A DNA stretch of 64,000 nucleotides from Bidens hawaiensis (lineage: Eukaryota > Streptophyta > Magnoliopsida > Asterales > Asteraceae), in the NCBI GenBank assembly GCA_021521415.1, contig JAIQDT010000226.1, positions 1,714,501 through 1,778,500 on the forward strand. Reading direction: 5' to 3'. The translations under genes and the position numbers were made by a program. Shown here piece by piece: positions 11,027-21,644 of the stretch. A model generated the notes under the pieces. The model had not been told where the DNA came from. It saw only the letters and a program-made list of their open reading frames with translations, and made no database searches. How positions within the stretch are numbered: the stretch's first letter is position 1; the number at the start of each line of letters is the position of its first letter.

Positions 11027-12876
11027 TCGTGATGGATGCATCACTCGGGAGACAACCCGAGTTGTGGAGTTTGTATTATGATTCCCTTTACTTTTTGTTT
11101 TTATTTGTTTTATTTCTATTTATAAAAAAAATAAAAATACAAAAAAAAAATAAAAAAATATTTAATAAAAATAAAAAAAAATTAAAAAATTCAAAAACAC
11201 AAAAATATGTTTATTTCTTATGTTTTTGTTTTCTGTTTTGTACGCCGCTACATGCGAGCAAGTTTGAGTTGTTACAGGTATTATTATGCGCATGGTAGCT
11301 CTGATGGCGTTTTGGAACTGGTTCACCCGTGGTTGCGGCCGCGAATGAAATGCTATACGGTCGTTCGTTTGAGTCATACACAGCTGATGAAGAATTTGCA
11401 TCTAAACCAGGGGAGTAACCCGTTCTCTATTTTAATTTATGTTCTTTCAAGTTTTAGTTTTATGCTTTACGTTTTATTTTTATTTTATTTTATTTCTTTT
11501 CCTTGTTCTCATCGAGGACGATTTCGTTCTAAGTGTGGGGATGGGAATTTATTTTACTTAGTTGTAGAAAAAAAAATAAAAAATAAATAAATAAATAAAA
11601 AGTTTTCACTTGTTTTTTGTATTCGTACGTTGTTTAAAATTAAAAAAAAATATCTAAAAAAAAAGAAAGAAAATAAAAAAAAATGTCTCTTGTTTTTAGT
11701 TTCTTTTGCGTTAAAATGGGAGATGATGATATTTATCGGAAATCGGTTTTTCAAACTACTAATAATATGAGATAAATAAAAGAAAACGCACTTAACTTGG
11801 GATGTGTCGGTAGGCTCAGCCTTGAAAATGAAAGGGCAAATTTGATAAAACGGTTAAACGGAAATCTTTTGTGGGTAAAGCGTTTTGTCCGTGGAAAATA
11901 AGCAATGAAAGGTCGGGCCATACTCAAGCCTCAAATTTTGGTATGAAAAATTGGAAATATCATGAGTTTTAAAAATCTGAATACGTTATCATATGATGAT
12001 TGGGTATGTTTAACGTTAGAGTATGCCGTGTAGCCTATGATATAAATCTTAAAATGATAGTTTAGTGTTTTACACCTCATCGGCGTATGGTTTTATAACC
12101 TTAAATCCTGTATTGATGGGATGCTTCGGGTCCGGAGACCATGGGTCTGTATGCAATCTATTTAGCTGGGTATTCACAATTCCTAAGTGGGGTTGTGAAT
12201 ATTTAAAATAAAGCCAAAGAGCAAACCCTCTAAAGTCTATAAACATGATCACAACAGTACGAAAGTACAAATACACTACAAACTTGATCATCCACGATGT
12301 TAGTCATGTGGGGTCCCCTTGCTCGCGTCTCATTACCATTAAGAAACGGACCACAAGGGACACGCTACATGTAAGCCCTACAGATAAAATTTTGCATACT
12401 CACCTATGGTGAAGGATTTGGGGTATTGCTTGATAATGGGGGTATGTCATGTTGTGGGGAGCACTAGCTATAAATAATTGAACCTTAATCATATCTAATG
12501 GCTACTTGGTAGACTTTGATGCTTAAGCTTAGGTGGATAAACAATACCCTTGATCGTCTTAACTATTCATAAATATTGAGCAACAAAGTTTTAATTCTGC
12601 TAACTTTGAGGTTTAAGTCAAGTTGGGATGGTCTGGTCCGGTAAAAGCAGAAAATAAGCGGGTCTTAATTGTGTAAACCACTAAGTAATATTATTGTCGG
12701 ATCTTATTTGTCCCGGTAAAGATTAAGGCATGGGTTTAGGTGGACACCAATATCGATGATCGCGGTTTTGGCGTTTTTCTGAGCTTTAAAATGTAACCTA
12801 TATGTTTGATTTGACTTTGATCCAACTGCAGTAAAATCTTTTTCAGGGACGAAAAAGTCTTAAGTGTGGGGATGTT
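11027..12876 (+). other. Athila 1 3' non-coding region
   Basis: About 1.85 kb separates pol from the 3' LTR. Some Athila elements carry an envelope-like ORF here, but I see none: open frames are short and caused by A- and T-rich runs (11100-11230, 11560-11700). The stretch TAAGTGTGGGGATG occurs twice, at 11530-11543 and at 12861-12874; the latter is next to the LTR and is the polypurine tract. Confidence 0.75.
12861..12876 (+). other. Athila 1 polypurine tract
   Basis: TAAGTGTGGGGATGTT lies directly upstream of the 3' LTR start TGATGTG at 12877. It has the purine-rich form expected of the plus-strand primer in this lineage. An identical 14-bp copy lies 1.3 kb upstream at 11530. Confidence 0.8.
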
Positions 12877-14446
12877 TGATGTGTTGAATAACACACTTAT
12901 ATTTCCTTACAATTTTATAATGTCTTAATGATTTAATATCAAATTTATGTAAGTTTAGGGGGTTAAGTTCAAAGTTTTACAAAGTTGAAATGTTTTGTGT
13001 AGGTTATGGAAAGATGTGGAAAAAAAGGCAAGAAAAAGAGAACTTGGAGGGTTTAAGTGTCAAAGTTTCAAAGTTTAATCAAGGCCAGACCCAAGCCCAC
13101 ATCTTAAAAGCCTTATATTATATTATATTGTGATAATAACAAGGGAAATCTGCCATTTATTCAGCCATAATACCCGAAATACACAGCCAAGAACCTTAAC
13201 CCTAATTCTGCGATCGGAAGTCAGCCGCCGGCCGGAAAAAGAAAGAAAAAAGAGAAGAAAGAAGAGGCGGCTGGAGAAGAAGAAGGAACCTTGGGGCAGC
13301 AGCTAGGGGCTTCAAACACTCACAAATCTCAGCCATAAACCTTGAGTATACATCTTTAAACTTTACTTTATGTTCAAGAACCCTAACTTTGATTGATTTG
13401 GTCTTTTGTTTTACATTGTTTTGCAATTGATTGATAGATTGACTTGTTATAGATTGAGTTTGGATCTTGAATGAGTTTTATCATGTTTATATTGATGTTT
13501 ATGATGTTTACTTTGATTGTTTGTGGCTGTCCAAAATCTATGTTAGGCTAAACTTGCTTGTTCTACCTAGGATAGATGATTGTTGCATAGTTTTAACTTG
13601 TTGAATGGATTGTTAATGTTCAAGACTTAAATTATTGATGTAAAGTTTAACTAAACCATGAATTAGATTGTGTGTGATGGCTGTGTTTTATTTGTTATTA
13701 CTTATAATCCTCTTGCATTAGTTAATTGAATCGGTTTTGATTAATTGATTGCTTGTTAAGCTCTTTACTTGGTGTTTTGGGTTTATTTGCGGGAAGTACA
13801 ACCGTAGGGATAAGTGGGTAATATATCATCTAAAATCAGTTAAAATACACCTTCTTTGAGACCGAGAGGTGATAAGAAGTAATATTGTCTCATTGCTTTT
13901 ACTTGTTAGAATTAAGACCGCGCGAGAGCGGGTTTTTATCTTGTCAAGTTTGAGTGTTTATAAGCAATTAGTTGGTTTAATTTGGGTTTAGTTAAATTGT
14001 TCCTCAATCCTTGGTGGCGTAGTATTCGTTTCCATTAGGATAGTGTGTCGGTGAGACCGAGAGGTGAGTCGTCATTTGAACACGTTAATAATTGTTTTTC
14101 CGGTTTGTTCTTTAAAATCATTTAAAACAAGTTAGAGTTTGTTAGAGAGACTGAGAGGTAATTTGACTTTCTTAAACAAGTTTTAGTTGTGTCATCTTTT
14201 ATAACCGGTGTCTTGAATATTTTCAATCCATTGTCTTGTTATTTCTGTCAACATGATTCATTCCTAGGTAGACGTTTTTATCACTGCAGTCAAAGTTTTC
14301 AAAGAGTTTTGTTAAAAGTTTTCGTTTAATTAAGTTAAGTAGTTTAATAAATTCAAAAATAAATCATTTAAATATTATTTTGGTGAGACTTAGTTAGAGT
14401 TTTCTTAATCATAAACGTTTTCACGTGTCTTCGAGTTCGATATGCC
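12877..14446 (+). repeat. Athila 1 3' LTR, truncated
   Basis: It matches 3729 to about 5296 with about a dozen single-base differences. The last roughly 130 bp of the LTR, including CACATCA and the flanking duplication, are gone. The sequence passes from CGAGTTCGATAT into GCCCGG and then reverse-strand Athila reverse transcriptase. Confidence 0.92.
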
Positions 14447-14449
14447 CGG

Positions 14450-17400
14450 TCAACCTCTATCCCCGCACTTGAGATTTGATGACCTAGAACAATGCCCTAG
14501 CGAACCATGAAATGACATTTTTCCCAGTTAAGGACTAGGTTGGTGTCAACGCAGCGGGACATCATCCTCTCGAGATTTGATAAACAATGATCGAAGGAAC
14601 TCCCAAATACGGAAAAATCGTCCATGAACACCTCCATGGAGTCCTCGATCATATCATGGAAAATGGCCACCATACCCCTCTGGAATGTGGCCGGAGCGTT
14701 GCAAAGTCCGAACGACATACGCTTGTAAGCAAACATTCCGTAAGGGCAGGTGAAAGTGGTTTTCTCTTGGTCGTCCGGAGCTATCGGAACCTGGAAGTAC
14801 CCGGAGAAACCATCTAGGAAGCAGTAGTACTGCTGACCTGCTAAACGTTCTAACATCTGATCAATGAACGGGAGAGGAAAGTGGTCTTTCCTGGTGGCAT
14901 CATTCAGTCGGCGATAGTCGATGCAGACTCGCCATCCCGTCACAGTCCTCGTGGGAATAAGCTCGTTCCCCTCGTTGGTGACGACAGTCATGCCACCCTT
15001 TTTAAAAACCACTTGGACTGGACGCACCCAAGCACTATCAGAAATGGGGAAAATGATCCCCGCATCAAGGAGTTTAATGATCTCCTTCTTTACGACCTCT
15101 TGCATTTTCGGATTGACGGCGGCTGGACGACAGTTTTGAAATTTTCCTCCATGAGGATTTTATGAGTGCAGAACGAAGGGTTGATACCCTTGATGTCGAT
15201 AATCTTCCAAGCAATAGCCTCCTTGTGCTCTCGTAGCACCCTCAACAACTTCTCCTTCTCGACCTCGGTCAACGCAGATGCAATGATAACCGAAAGCTTC
15301 CTCTCTTCATCTAAAAAAGCATACTCAAGGTGGGAAGGTAAATCCTTAAGCTCTAAGGAAAGAGAAGGACTCTCGACTGAAGGTCGGTCCATCGGATCGT
15401 CTCGTACGATCTCATCAGACACGCCATATTCAGGGGTATGCGACTCGGTGTCGTCATTTAAGGACTGATTGGTTACGGCAACCATTTCAATCTCCGGAAC
15501 CTCCCTATCGAGAATCTGGGTGTCGGAGGCAGATCCTCCACAAATTTCGCTGAAAAACTCCCCGACATGCTCCATGATGGTATCAATAAAGTATAAGGAG
15601 TCATCAGCAGAATTGGGGTGTTTCAGTGAGTTTCGAACGTCAAAGGTGATGTTCTCATCCCCAACTCTTAAGATTAATTTACCCTCGCAGACATCGATCA
15701 ATGCCTGTGCAGTGGCAAGGAATGGTCGGCCCAAGATGAGTGGTACACTATCGTCATCGTTCATGTCCAGGATGACAAAGTCCACCGGGAAGATGAACTT
15801 GTCGACACGAACAAGCATGTTCTCGACCACCCCTCGGGGGTATTTCACAGAACGATCAGCAAGTTGGATACTCATACGGGGTGGGCCTCGGTTCGCCTAG
15901 TCCCAACTTGCGATACACGGAATACGGCATGAGATTAATACTGGCACCAAGATCTGCCAGCGCATGGACGACCGTATTATCACTCAAGATGCAGGGAATT
16001 GTGAAACTCCCAGGATCGGACATCTCTTGTGGTAACTTTCTCTGCAAGACTGCAGAGCAACCAGCACTCAGAGGAATGGAAGAGACTTCGGCTAACTTCT
16101 CTTTGTTCGAAAGAATATCCTTAAGAAACTTTGTGTATTTGGGCGTTTGCGTAAGTGCCTCAAGGAAAGGAATATTAAGATGAAGTTGCTTCAGAAGATC
16201 ATGAAATTTGGAGTTTTGCTCCTCGTCTCTATCCCTACGGACTCTCCCGGGAAATGGGAGTCTAGGTTTGTAGACTCTCGGTGGTGTGCTGGGTAATGGT
16301 TGGTTCTCGGCCTGTGCTGAACTTCCGGGGCTGTGCCTCTGATGCACCTTGGCCGGTGGAGATTCCAACTGAATCTCCTCGTCTACCTGCTCCTCTACAT
16401 CTACCGCAGGCTCGTTAACGACTCCTCTCGTCGCCTCTTGAATCACAGGCTCGCTACGTGCCCCCGCACCGCTCTTGTCGTCACAGCCTTCGCGAACGCC
16501 TTCGGATTTTGTTCAGTGTTACTTGGAAGTGTACCTGACGACCTTTCATTTAGACGACTTGCTATCTCTCCCATCTGACGCTCAAGATTTTGAATTGACG
16601 CTCCTTGATTTCTCATGAATGACTCGTGCTACCGGAATTTCTCTTGAGTTTCTTTGTGACGGGAGTCCTCTCGAGTCATGAGTTGCGACAGCATCTGTGT
16701 CTGCTGTGCCATCATCTCCTCTAATGTGGGATTCTTCTCCCCACTACTCGGTCCCTCACCGGAATCCTGGAATAGGCTCTGACGTTGCTGGAAGCCGGAC
16801 TGATTTCCGTTCCTCCAGTTGGAATTTTGGTTACCTCTCCACCCCGAATTACAAGAATTGAAAGAATGTTGATTTCGGTATGGATTATTAACGAAGTCGA
16901 CTGCCTCCTCCTGGAAACCTACGGGGCATTGAACGGTATCGTTTCCCCCTCTACAGATCTCGCATAACTTACTTTTCACCTGCAAGTCCTTTACGATCTT
17001 TGCTAACGCTTCAACTTGTGCCGCAAGTGCGGTGCTCGTGTCGACCGAATGCATGCCGCGTGATAGGGAATTGACGGTTTTGGTGCTCTTAACTGGTGGT
17101 CGCTGGTATCCACTCATGGCTAAACCGTTAAACAAGGCAATGCACTCATCCGTATCTTTCGTCGTCAGTAGGTTACCTCCTGCAGCTGTGTCGAGCATAC
17201 TCTAAGTTGCGTGCGTCACTCCGTTGTAGAACTTCTCGACAACCGCCCAGTCTTGTAAGCCGTGGTTTGGACATAACGCGAGTAGATTTTTGAACCTTTC
17301 CCATGCCACGTAGAAGCTCTCGGTGTCCTCCATCTGGAAAGAATGAATTTGGTTACGCAAACGAGCGGCCTTAGCCGGAGGATCGTATTTTTCAAGAAAT

Positions 17401-17927
17401 TGGGTCTGCATGGCAGCCCAAGTAGCAATGGATCCATGTGGGAGGGACTCAAGCCACAGACTTGCATGATCAACGAGTGAGAACGGAAAGATTCGGAGTT
17501 TTATGGCGTCTTCGGATACGCCGGCAATATGAAACGTGTCGCAGATACGTGTAATACGAGTGAGATGAGAATGCGGGTTCTCGTGGAGCAACCCGTGAAA
17601 TTGAGCAGAATGAGCAATCGTGTTCAGAACATTAGATGGAATCTGCCAAGTCGTTTGAACTCCTATAGCTGGTGGAGCAATGCTGGATCTCGCGCCAGCA
17701 TCGATCGGACGGGCCCGGTCTGCAATTGTCCTCGTCGGTGGTGGGTTCGCGTCGCCCATAATCCTATCCCTAATGACATGTTCAGAAAAAGTAGGAGAAG
17801 AAAACGTATTACCGACGAATGTAGATGAACTGGAAGACGGTTTTGTACGACGTCTCTCAAGAAGCTCTCTCTCTGGTTCGGGAAATCCTTCAACTTTTGG
17901 TGGTCCTAGAGATCGAGTACGTCGCAT
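14450..17927 (-). pseudogene. Athila 2 gag-pol pseudogene, 3' truncated
   Basis: This is the homologue of Athila 1 gag and pol. Gag starts at 17927 (MRRTRSLGPP, as in Athila 1). It is stopped at 17202 by TAG where Athila 1 has CAG, and at 16629 by TAG where Athila 1 has GAA. It is frameshifted near 16470 (one base lost) and near 15880 (one extra C after the protease motif ADLGASIN). A short deletion near 15110 shifts the frame before RT. The RT segment (14497-15105) keeps WRVCIDYRRLN and FMDD, then meets TAG at 14497 and the truncation. Breaks differ from those in Athila 1, so the two copies decayed separately. Confidence 0.9.
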
Positions 17928-18062
17928 ACAACTATTAAAATAAATAAAAGAAATTGTAAATAGCTAAACTATTTTAAACTAACAAACAAAACAAATAAGA
18001 AAGACAAGTAGTAAACAAGGCAAGTCCTAACTCGAGCCGTTCTTAATACGCCTCAAACCGTG

Positions 18063-18080
18063 TCCCCGGCAACGGCACCA
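18063..18080 (-). other. Athila 2 primer-binding site (tRNA-Asp)
   Basis: On the minus strand it reads TGGTGCCGTTGCCGGGGA, one C-to-T change from the tRNA-Asp complement seen in Athila 1. It lies six bases from the LTR end. Confidence 0.88.
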
Positions 18081-18086
18081 AAAACT

Positions 18087-19803
18087 TGATGTGCGAAAAT
18101 ATATATATAAATAAAACACAAGTCGCAACTAAGCTTTAAAAACCAAACAATCAATCCTAGTTCACACAAACGACAAGTGTACCGGTCGCGTAGAGCACAG
18201 ATAAGGAAAGTCCGGATATCGAACTCGAAGACACGTGAAAACGTTTATAATTACGAAACTCTAACCAAGACTCACCAAAATATTTAATTAATTTATTTTA
18301 GAATTTATTTTAACTACTTAACTTAATTAAATGAAAACTTTTAACAAAACTTTGAAAACTTTGGTTTAAATTCAATGTATTAAGACGTCTACCTAGGAAT
18401 GAATCACGTTGACAAAAATAACAAGACAATGGATTGAAAATATTCATGACACCGGTTATAAAAGATGACACAACTAAAACTTGTTTAAGAAAGTCAAATT
18501 ACCTCTCAGTCTCTCTAACAAACTCCAACTTATTTTAATTGATTTTAAAGAATAAACCGGAAAAACAATTATTAACGTGTGCAAATGACGACTCTCCTCT
18601 CGGTCTCATCGACACACTATCCTAATGGAGACAAATACTATGTCACCAAGGATAGAGGAACAATTTAACTTAACCCAAATTAAACCAACTAATTGCACAT
18701 AAACACTCAAACTTGACAAGACAAAAACCCGCTCTCGCGCGGTCTTAATTCTAACAAGTAAAAGCAACGAGACAATATTACTTGTTATCACCTCTCGGTC
18801 TCAAAGGTGTATTTTAACTGATTTTAGATGATTTATATTACCCACTTATCCCTACGGTTGTACACCCCGCAAATAAACCCTAAACACCAAGTCAAGAGTC
18901 TAACAAGCAATCAATTAATCAAAACTAATTCAATTAACTAATGCAAGAGGATTATAAGTAATAAAACATAAAACACAGCCATCACACACAATCTAATTTA
19001 TGGTTTAGTTAAACTTTACATCAATAATTCAAGTCTTGAACATTAACAATCCATTATACAAGTCTAAACTACTCAACAATCATCTATCCTAGTTAGAACA
19101 AGCAAGTTTAGCTACTCATAGATTTTGGACAGCCATGTATACTTAAGAAAAACATCACAAACATCAACTTAAACATGATCAAATTCATTCAAGATTCAAA
19201 CACAATCAATCATAAGTCAAACTATCAATCACTTGCAAAACAATCCAAAATAAAAGACCAATTCAACAAAGTTAGGGTTCTTGAACAATAACCAAAGTTT
19301 AAGATCAATTACTTAGGGTTTATGGCTGAGATTTATGATGTATAAGATGCCTAGCAGCTGCAAAAGATCCCCCTTGATGTTCTTCTTCCTCTCCAGCCGC
19401 CACAATCACCTCAGCCGCCTCCTTCTTCTCTTTTTTCTTTCTTCTTTTGGCTGCTGAAGTCCGATCGGACTTGTAGAAGGAATTAGGGTTTTTTTTATAT
19501 TTTCGGGATTAGGGCTGGAGTTATGGCTGAATTCTCTATTAATTATCTTCATATAATATTATAAAAGGCTTCTAACTTGTGGGCTTGGGTTGGGCCTTGA
19601 GTTATAGCTTCAAAACTTGACCAACAAGTCCTCTAGAATCTTCCAAATTGACTCTTTTTTCACAATCTTTCATAAACCTACAATTAACATTTAAACTTTG
19701 TAAATTATTGCACTTAGCCCCCAATACTTTCATAAAATAAACAAATAAACATAAAAACCATGATAAATTCATAAGGAAAGTAAGTGTGTTTCACTACACA
19801 TCA
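18087..19803 (-). repeat. Athila 2 5' LTR
   Basis: The 1717-bp LTR has the same inverted termini TGATGTG and CACATCA. It is clearly more diverged from the Athila 1 LTRs than those are from each other, so the two Athilas are separate insertions and not a duplication of one copy. Confidence 0.9.
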
Positions 19804-19991
19804 GAACCAAAGTTTCTGGGCCGAAAACTCTGAAGCTTTGGTCTTTTGGCCGAGAACTATGTGTTCTCTGTTTTAGGCCGAGAACTAAGGGAAAGGGGAA
19901 CCATTTCTGGTCAAGGGTTGACCTGTCTGTGAGGATGTTCATTACCTAGTCATGACCTTTTGTATATTGAAGAATTAACGTTTGTGGTTTG
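19804..19991 (+). other. Copia C leader, left fragment
   Basis: It aligns with the leader of A (about 140-290) and not with any LTR: a GGCCGA-rich part, then AAGGGGAAC and later GTCATGACCTT. Three GGCCGA(G/A)AAC-like units occur in the first 100 bases. It joins smoothly to 28207 if B and one GTTTG copy are removed. Confidence 0.75.
19987..19991. repeat. Target-site duplication of B, left copy
   Basis: GTTTG directly precedes the LTR of B and is repeated exactly at 28207-28211 after the other LTR. Confidence 0.92.
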
Positions 19992-20877
19992 TGTTGGGTT
20001 TCGGCATCTATTTTAGATTATTAGTTGAAACATTTTTTACTAATCTAGCAACGGAAGCATGATAATATCAACAACCTATTGTTAATTTTATGAAACATAC
20101 CAATATGTAACAAGGCTAAAACCCGAAATAGGATCAATCTACAAGAACTAAAGGCTTACAAAATTAATAATAACAATAACTCTTTTACCTCAAAAGAGTA
20201 GGATGATATGAAGAGGAAGATGGACTAGCCTCCAAGAGTAGGATGCCTCAAGAGGTGATACCCACGAGCAACACGGATGAGTGTTAGGACAAGAACACTA
20301 GAAAACCGAGCACCCAAGCCCTCCTCCCTTGCTTGTTTCGGCCGAGAAGAAAAGGAGAGGGAGAGTAGGAGGTTTTTGCACTTTTAAATTTGAAAGAAAA
20401 AGTGATCCATTGCATGTGTAGGCTAGTGGGGTTTTTAACCAAAAAAATAACCAAGAGACCTTGATCACATTGGCTTGTTGGGGTGGTGGTGGGTCCCACC
20501 CAAACCGGCCACCCATCCCTTCCTTTTTTTTTTTTTTTTTTTTTTTTTTATTCATTCATTTATATATATCACATATATATAAAACTAGCCTACACTATTA
20601 TAAAACTATTTTATAATCTTTTTCTTAATTATTTAACCAATTAAATAATTAAATAAATAAATAAATAATCCAAATTATTTATTTTAATCTTTCAAGTGCA
20701 ATTTTTCAGAAAAACCGATTTCCTAAACTTTGTGTTCGGTATTTGTTTAAAGATCATATCTTAAACAAATACAATCCGATGTCTATCTAGCTCGTTATTG
20801 GGTATGACCCGACTTGGATCAAGCACAGTTAGCCACATTAATCTAAATACGTGTCTCGGGCATACGAAATTCCAACA
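19992..20877 (-). repeat. Copia B 3' LTR
   Basis: The 886-bp LTR has termini TGTTGG and CCAACA. It is identical to 27321-28206 except for G at 20356 where the other copy has T (AAAAGGAG against AAAATGAG). It includes a T26 run (A26 in element sense) near 20524-20549. The short frames inside it that repeat at 20284-20555 and 27613-27884 are LTR sequence, not genes. Confidence 0.95.
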
Positions 20878-20892
20878 ATCTCCCACTTGAAC
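20878..20892 (-). other. Copia B polypurine tract
   Basis: Read on the minus strand, TTCAAGTGGGAGAT stands directly before the 3' LTR start TGTTGGAATTTCG. This is the usual position and form of a copia plus-strand primer. Confidence 0.85.
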
Positions 20893-21644
20893 GAGATACG
20901 TAGACAATTAATGCTAGTGGTGAATCCCGCCTAACTCGGTCCACCACCCCTAATGTGTTTGACGAAGTGCCATTCAATAACATCATCCCTTCAAGTTCCT
21001 TACTTGATATGATTTAGGTGAATCTATCATTATATCCCTTTGTTTCTAGATGTCATGTTGGATCTAAGAGACATAGGTGATCATTCTCTTTTCAATTCAA
21101 CTTTATCAGGCCTTAGACATCTAAACTCTCAACACATAAGAGGAACAAATTCCATCTTGACTGTATACGCCTCTCATTATCACTTTGTACTCTACCCGAG
21201 CTCATCCTTATGTACCATCTTTTACGAATAGCGAAGGGGAGAGTCAAAGTGTAATACTCGGTGAAAATCAAGACCCAGTATACATCTCAGGTCTAAGGAT
21301 AATATGAAATTCTCCTTTACTCAAAATTACTAATGATCAGGTCCAAAGACTCCATGTAGTAATATTGAGAGCGGGTCAGTCCAATATTTGTATCCCACAA
21401 ATATCTATGAACCTTGGCAGCAAACCCATGCTCCATATTCATTCCTTATGAATATCCACCAATCCTAGTTCATAATAGTCTTGCTTCATATTTGTTCCCA
21501 CAAACGTGATCGACTACGGACTTTTAGAATAAGATAACTTATTCATGGATTAAACATGCAAAATTAGAATTTTAACTCAAGATTCCATAATCATATTAAA
21601 AGAGTTAAATTACAAAAGTCTTTTAAACGTTAATACAAAATAGA
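20893..21644 (-). other. Copia B 3' untranslated region
   Basis: About 750 bp between the gag-pol stop and the polypurine tract. The equivalent region in C (33316-34092) aligns with it. I see no coding potential and no distinct repeat. Confidence 0.7.

Larger units (their letters stand above)
3729..14446 (+). mobile_element. Athila 1: gypsy Athila-lineage element, 3' LTR truncated
   Basis: This Ty3/gypsy element has a complete 5' LTR (TGATGTG...CACATCA), a tRNA-Asp primer site, gag and pol in Athila order (Gag, protease, reverse transcriptase, RNase H, integrase), a long 3' non-coding region, a polypurine tract and a 3' LTR. The 3' LTR stops near 14446 and is joined to the inverted Athila 2. 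The left flanking pentamer in D is GTGAG (3724-3728); the right copy was lost in the join. The LTR copies differ at about a dozen sites over 1.57 kb by eye, so insertion is fairly recent, yet the reading frames carry six stops and two frameshifts. Confidence 0.9.
14450..19803 (-). mobile_element. Athila 2: inverted 5' half of a second Athila element
   Basis: On the minus strand this runs from a complete 5' LTR (19803 down to 18087) through primer site, gag, protease and part of reverse transcriptase, and stops within RT shortly after the motif LVLNWEKCHF. It matches the plus strand of Athila 1 from 3729 to about 9035. The integrase half and its 3' LTR are missing. Its right end at 19803 abuts leader sequence of copia C, so Athila 2 had inserted into C. 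Confidence 0.9.

Noticed and set aside
11100..11760. Envelope-like gene after Athila 1 pol
   Set aside because: The frames are short and arise from A- and T-rich runs; no membrane protein is suggested beyond Phe/Leu-rich translation of T runs.
20284..20555. Two overlapping minus-strand frames (71 and 85 codons), repeated at 27613-27884
   Set aside because: They lie in the B LTRs and include the T26 run read as poly-Lys. They repeat only because the LTR repeats.
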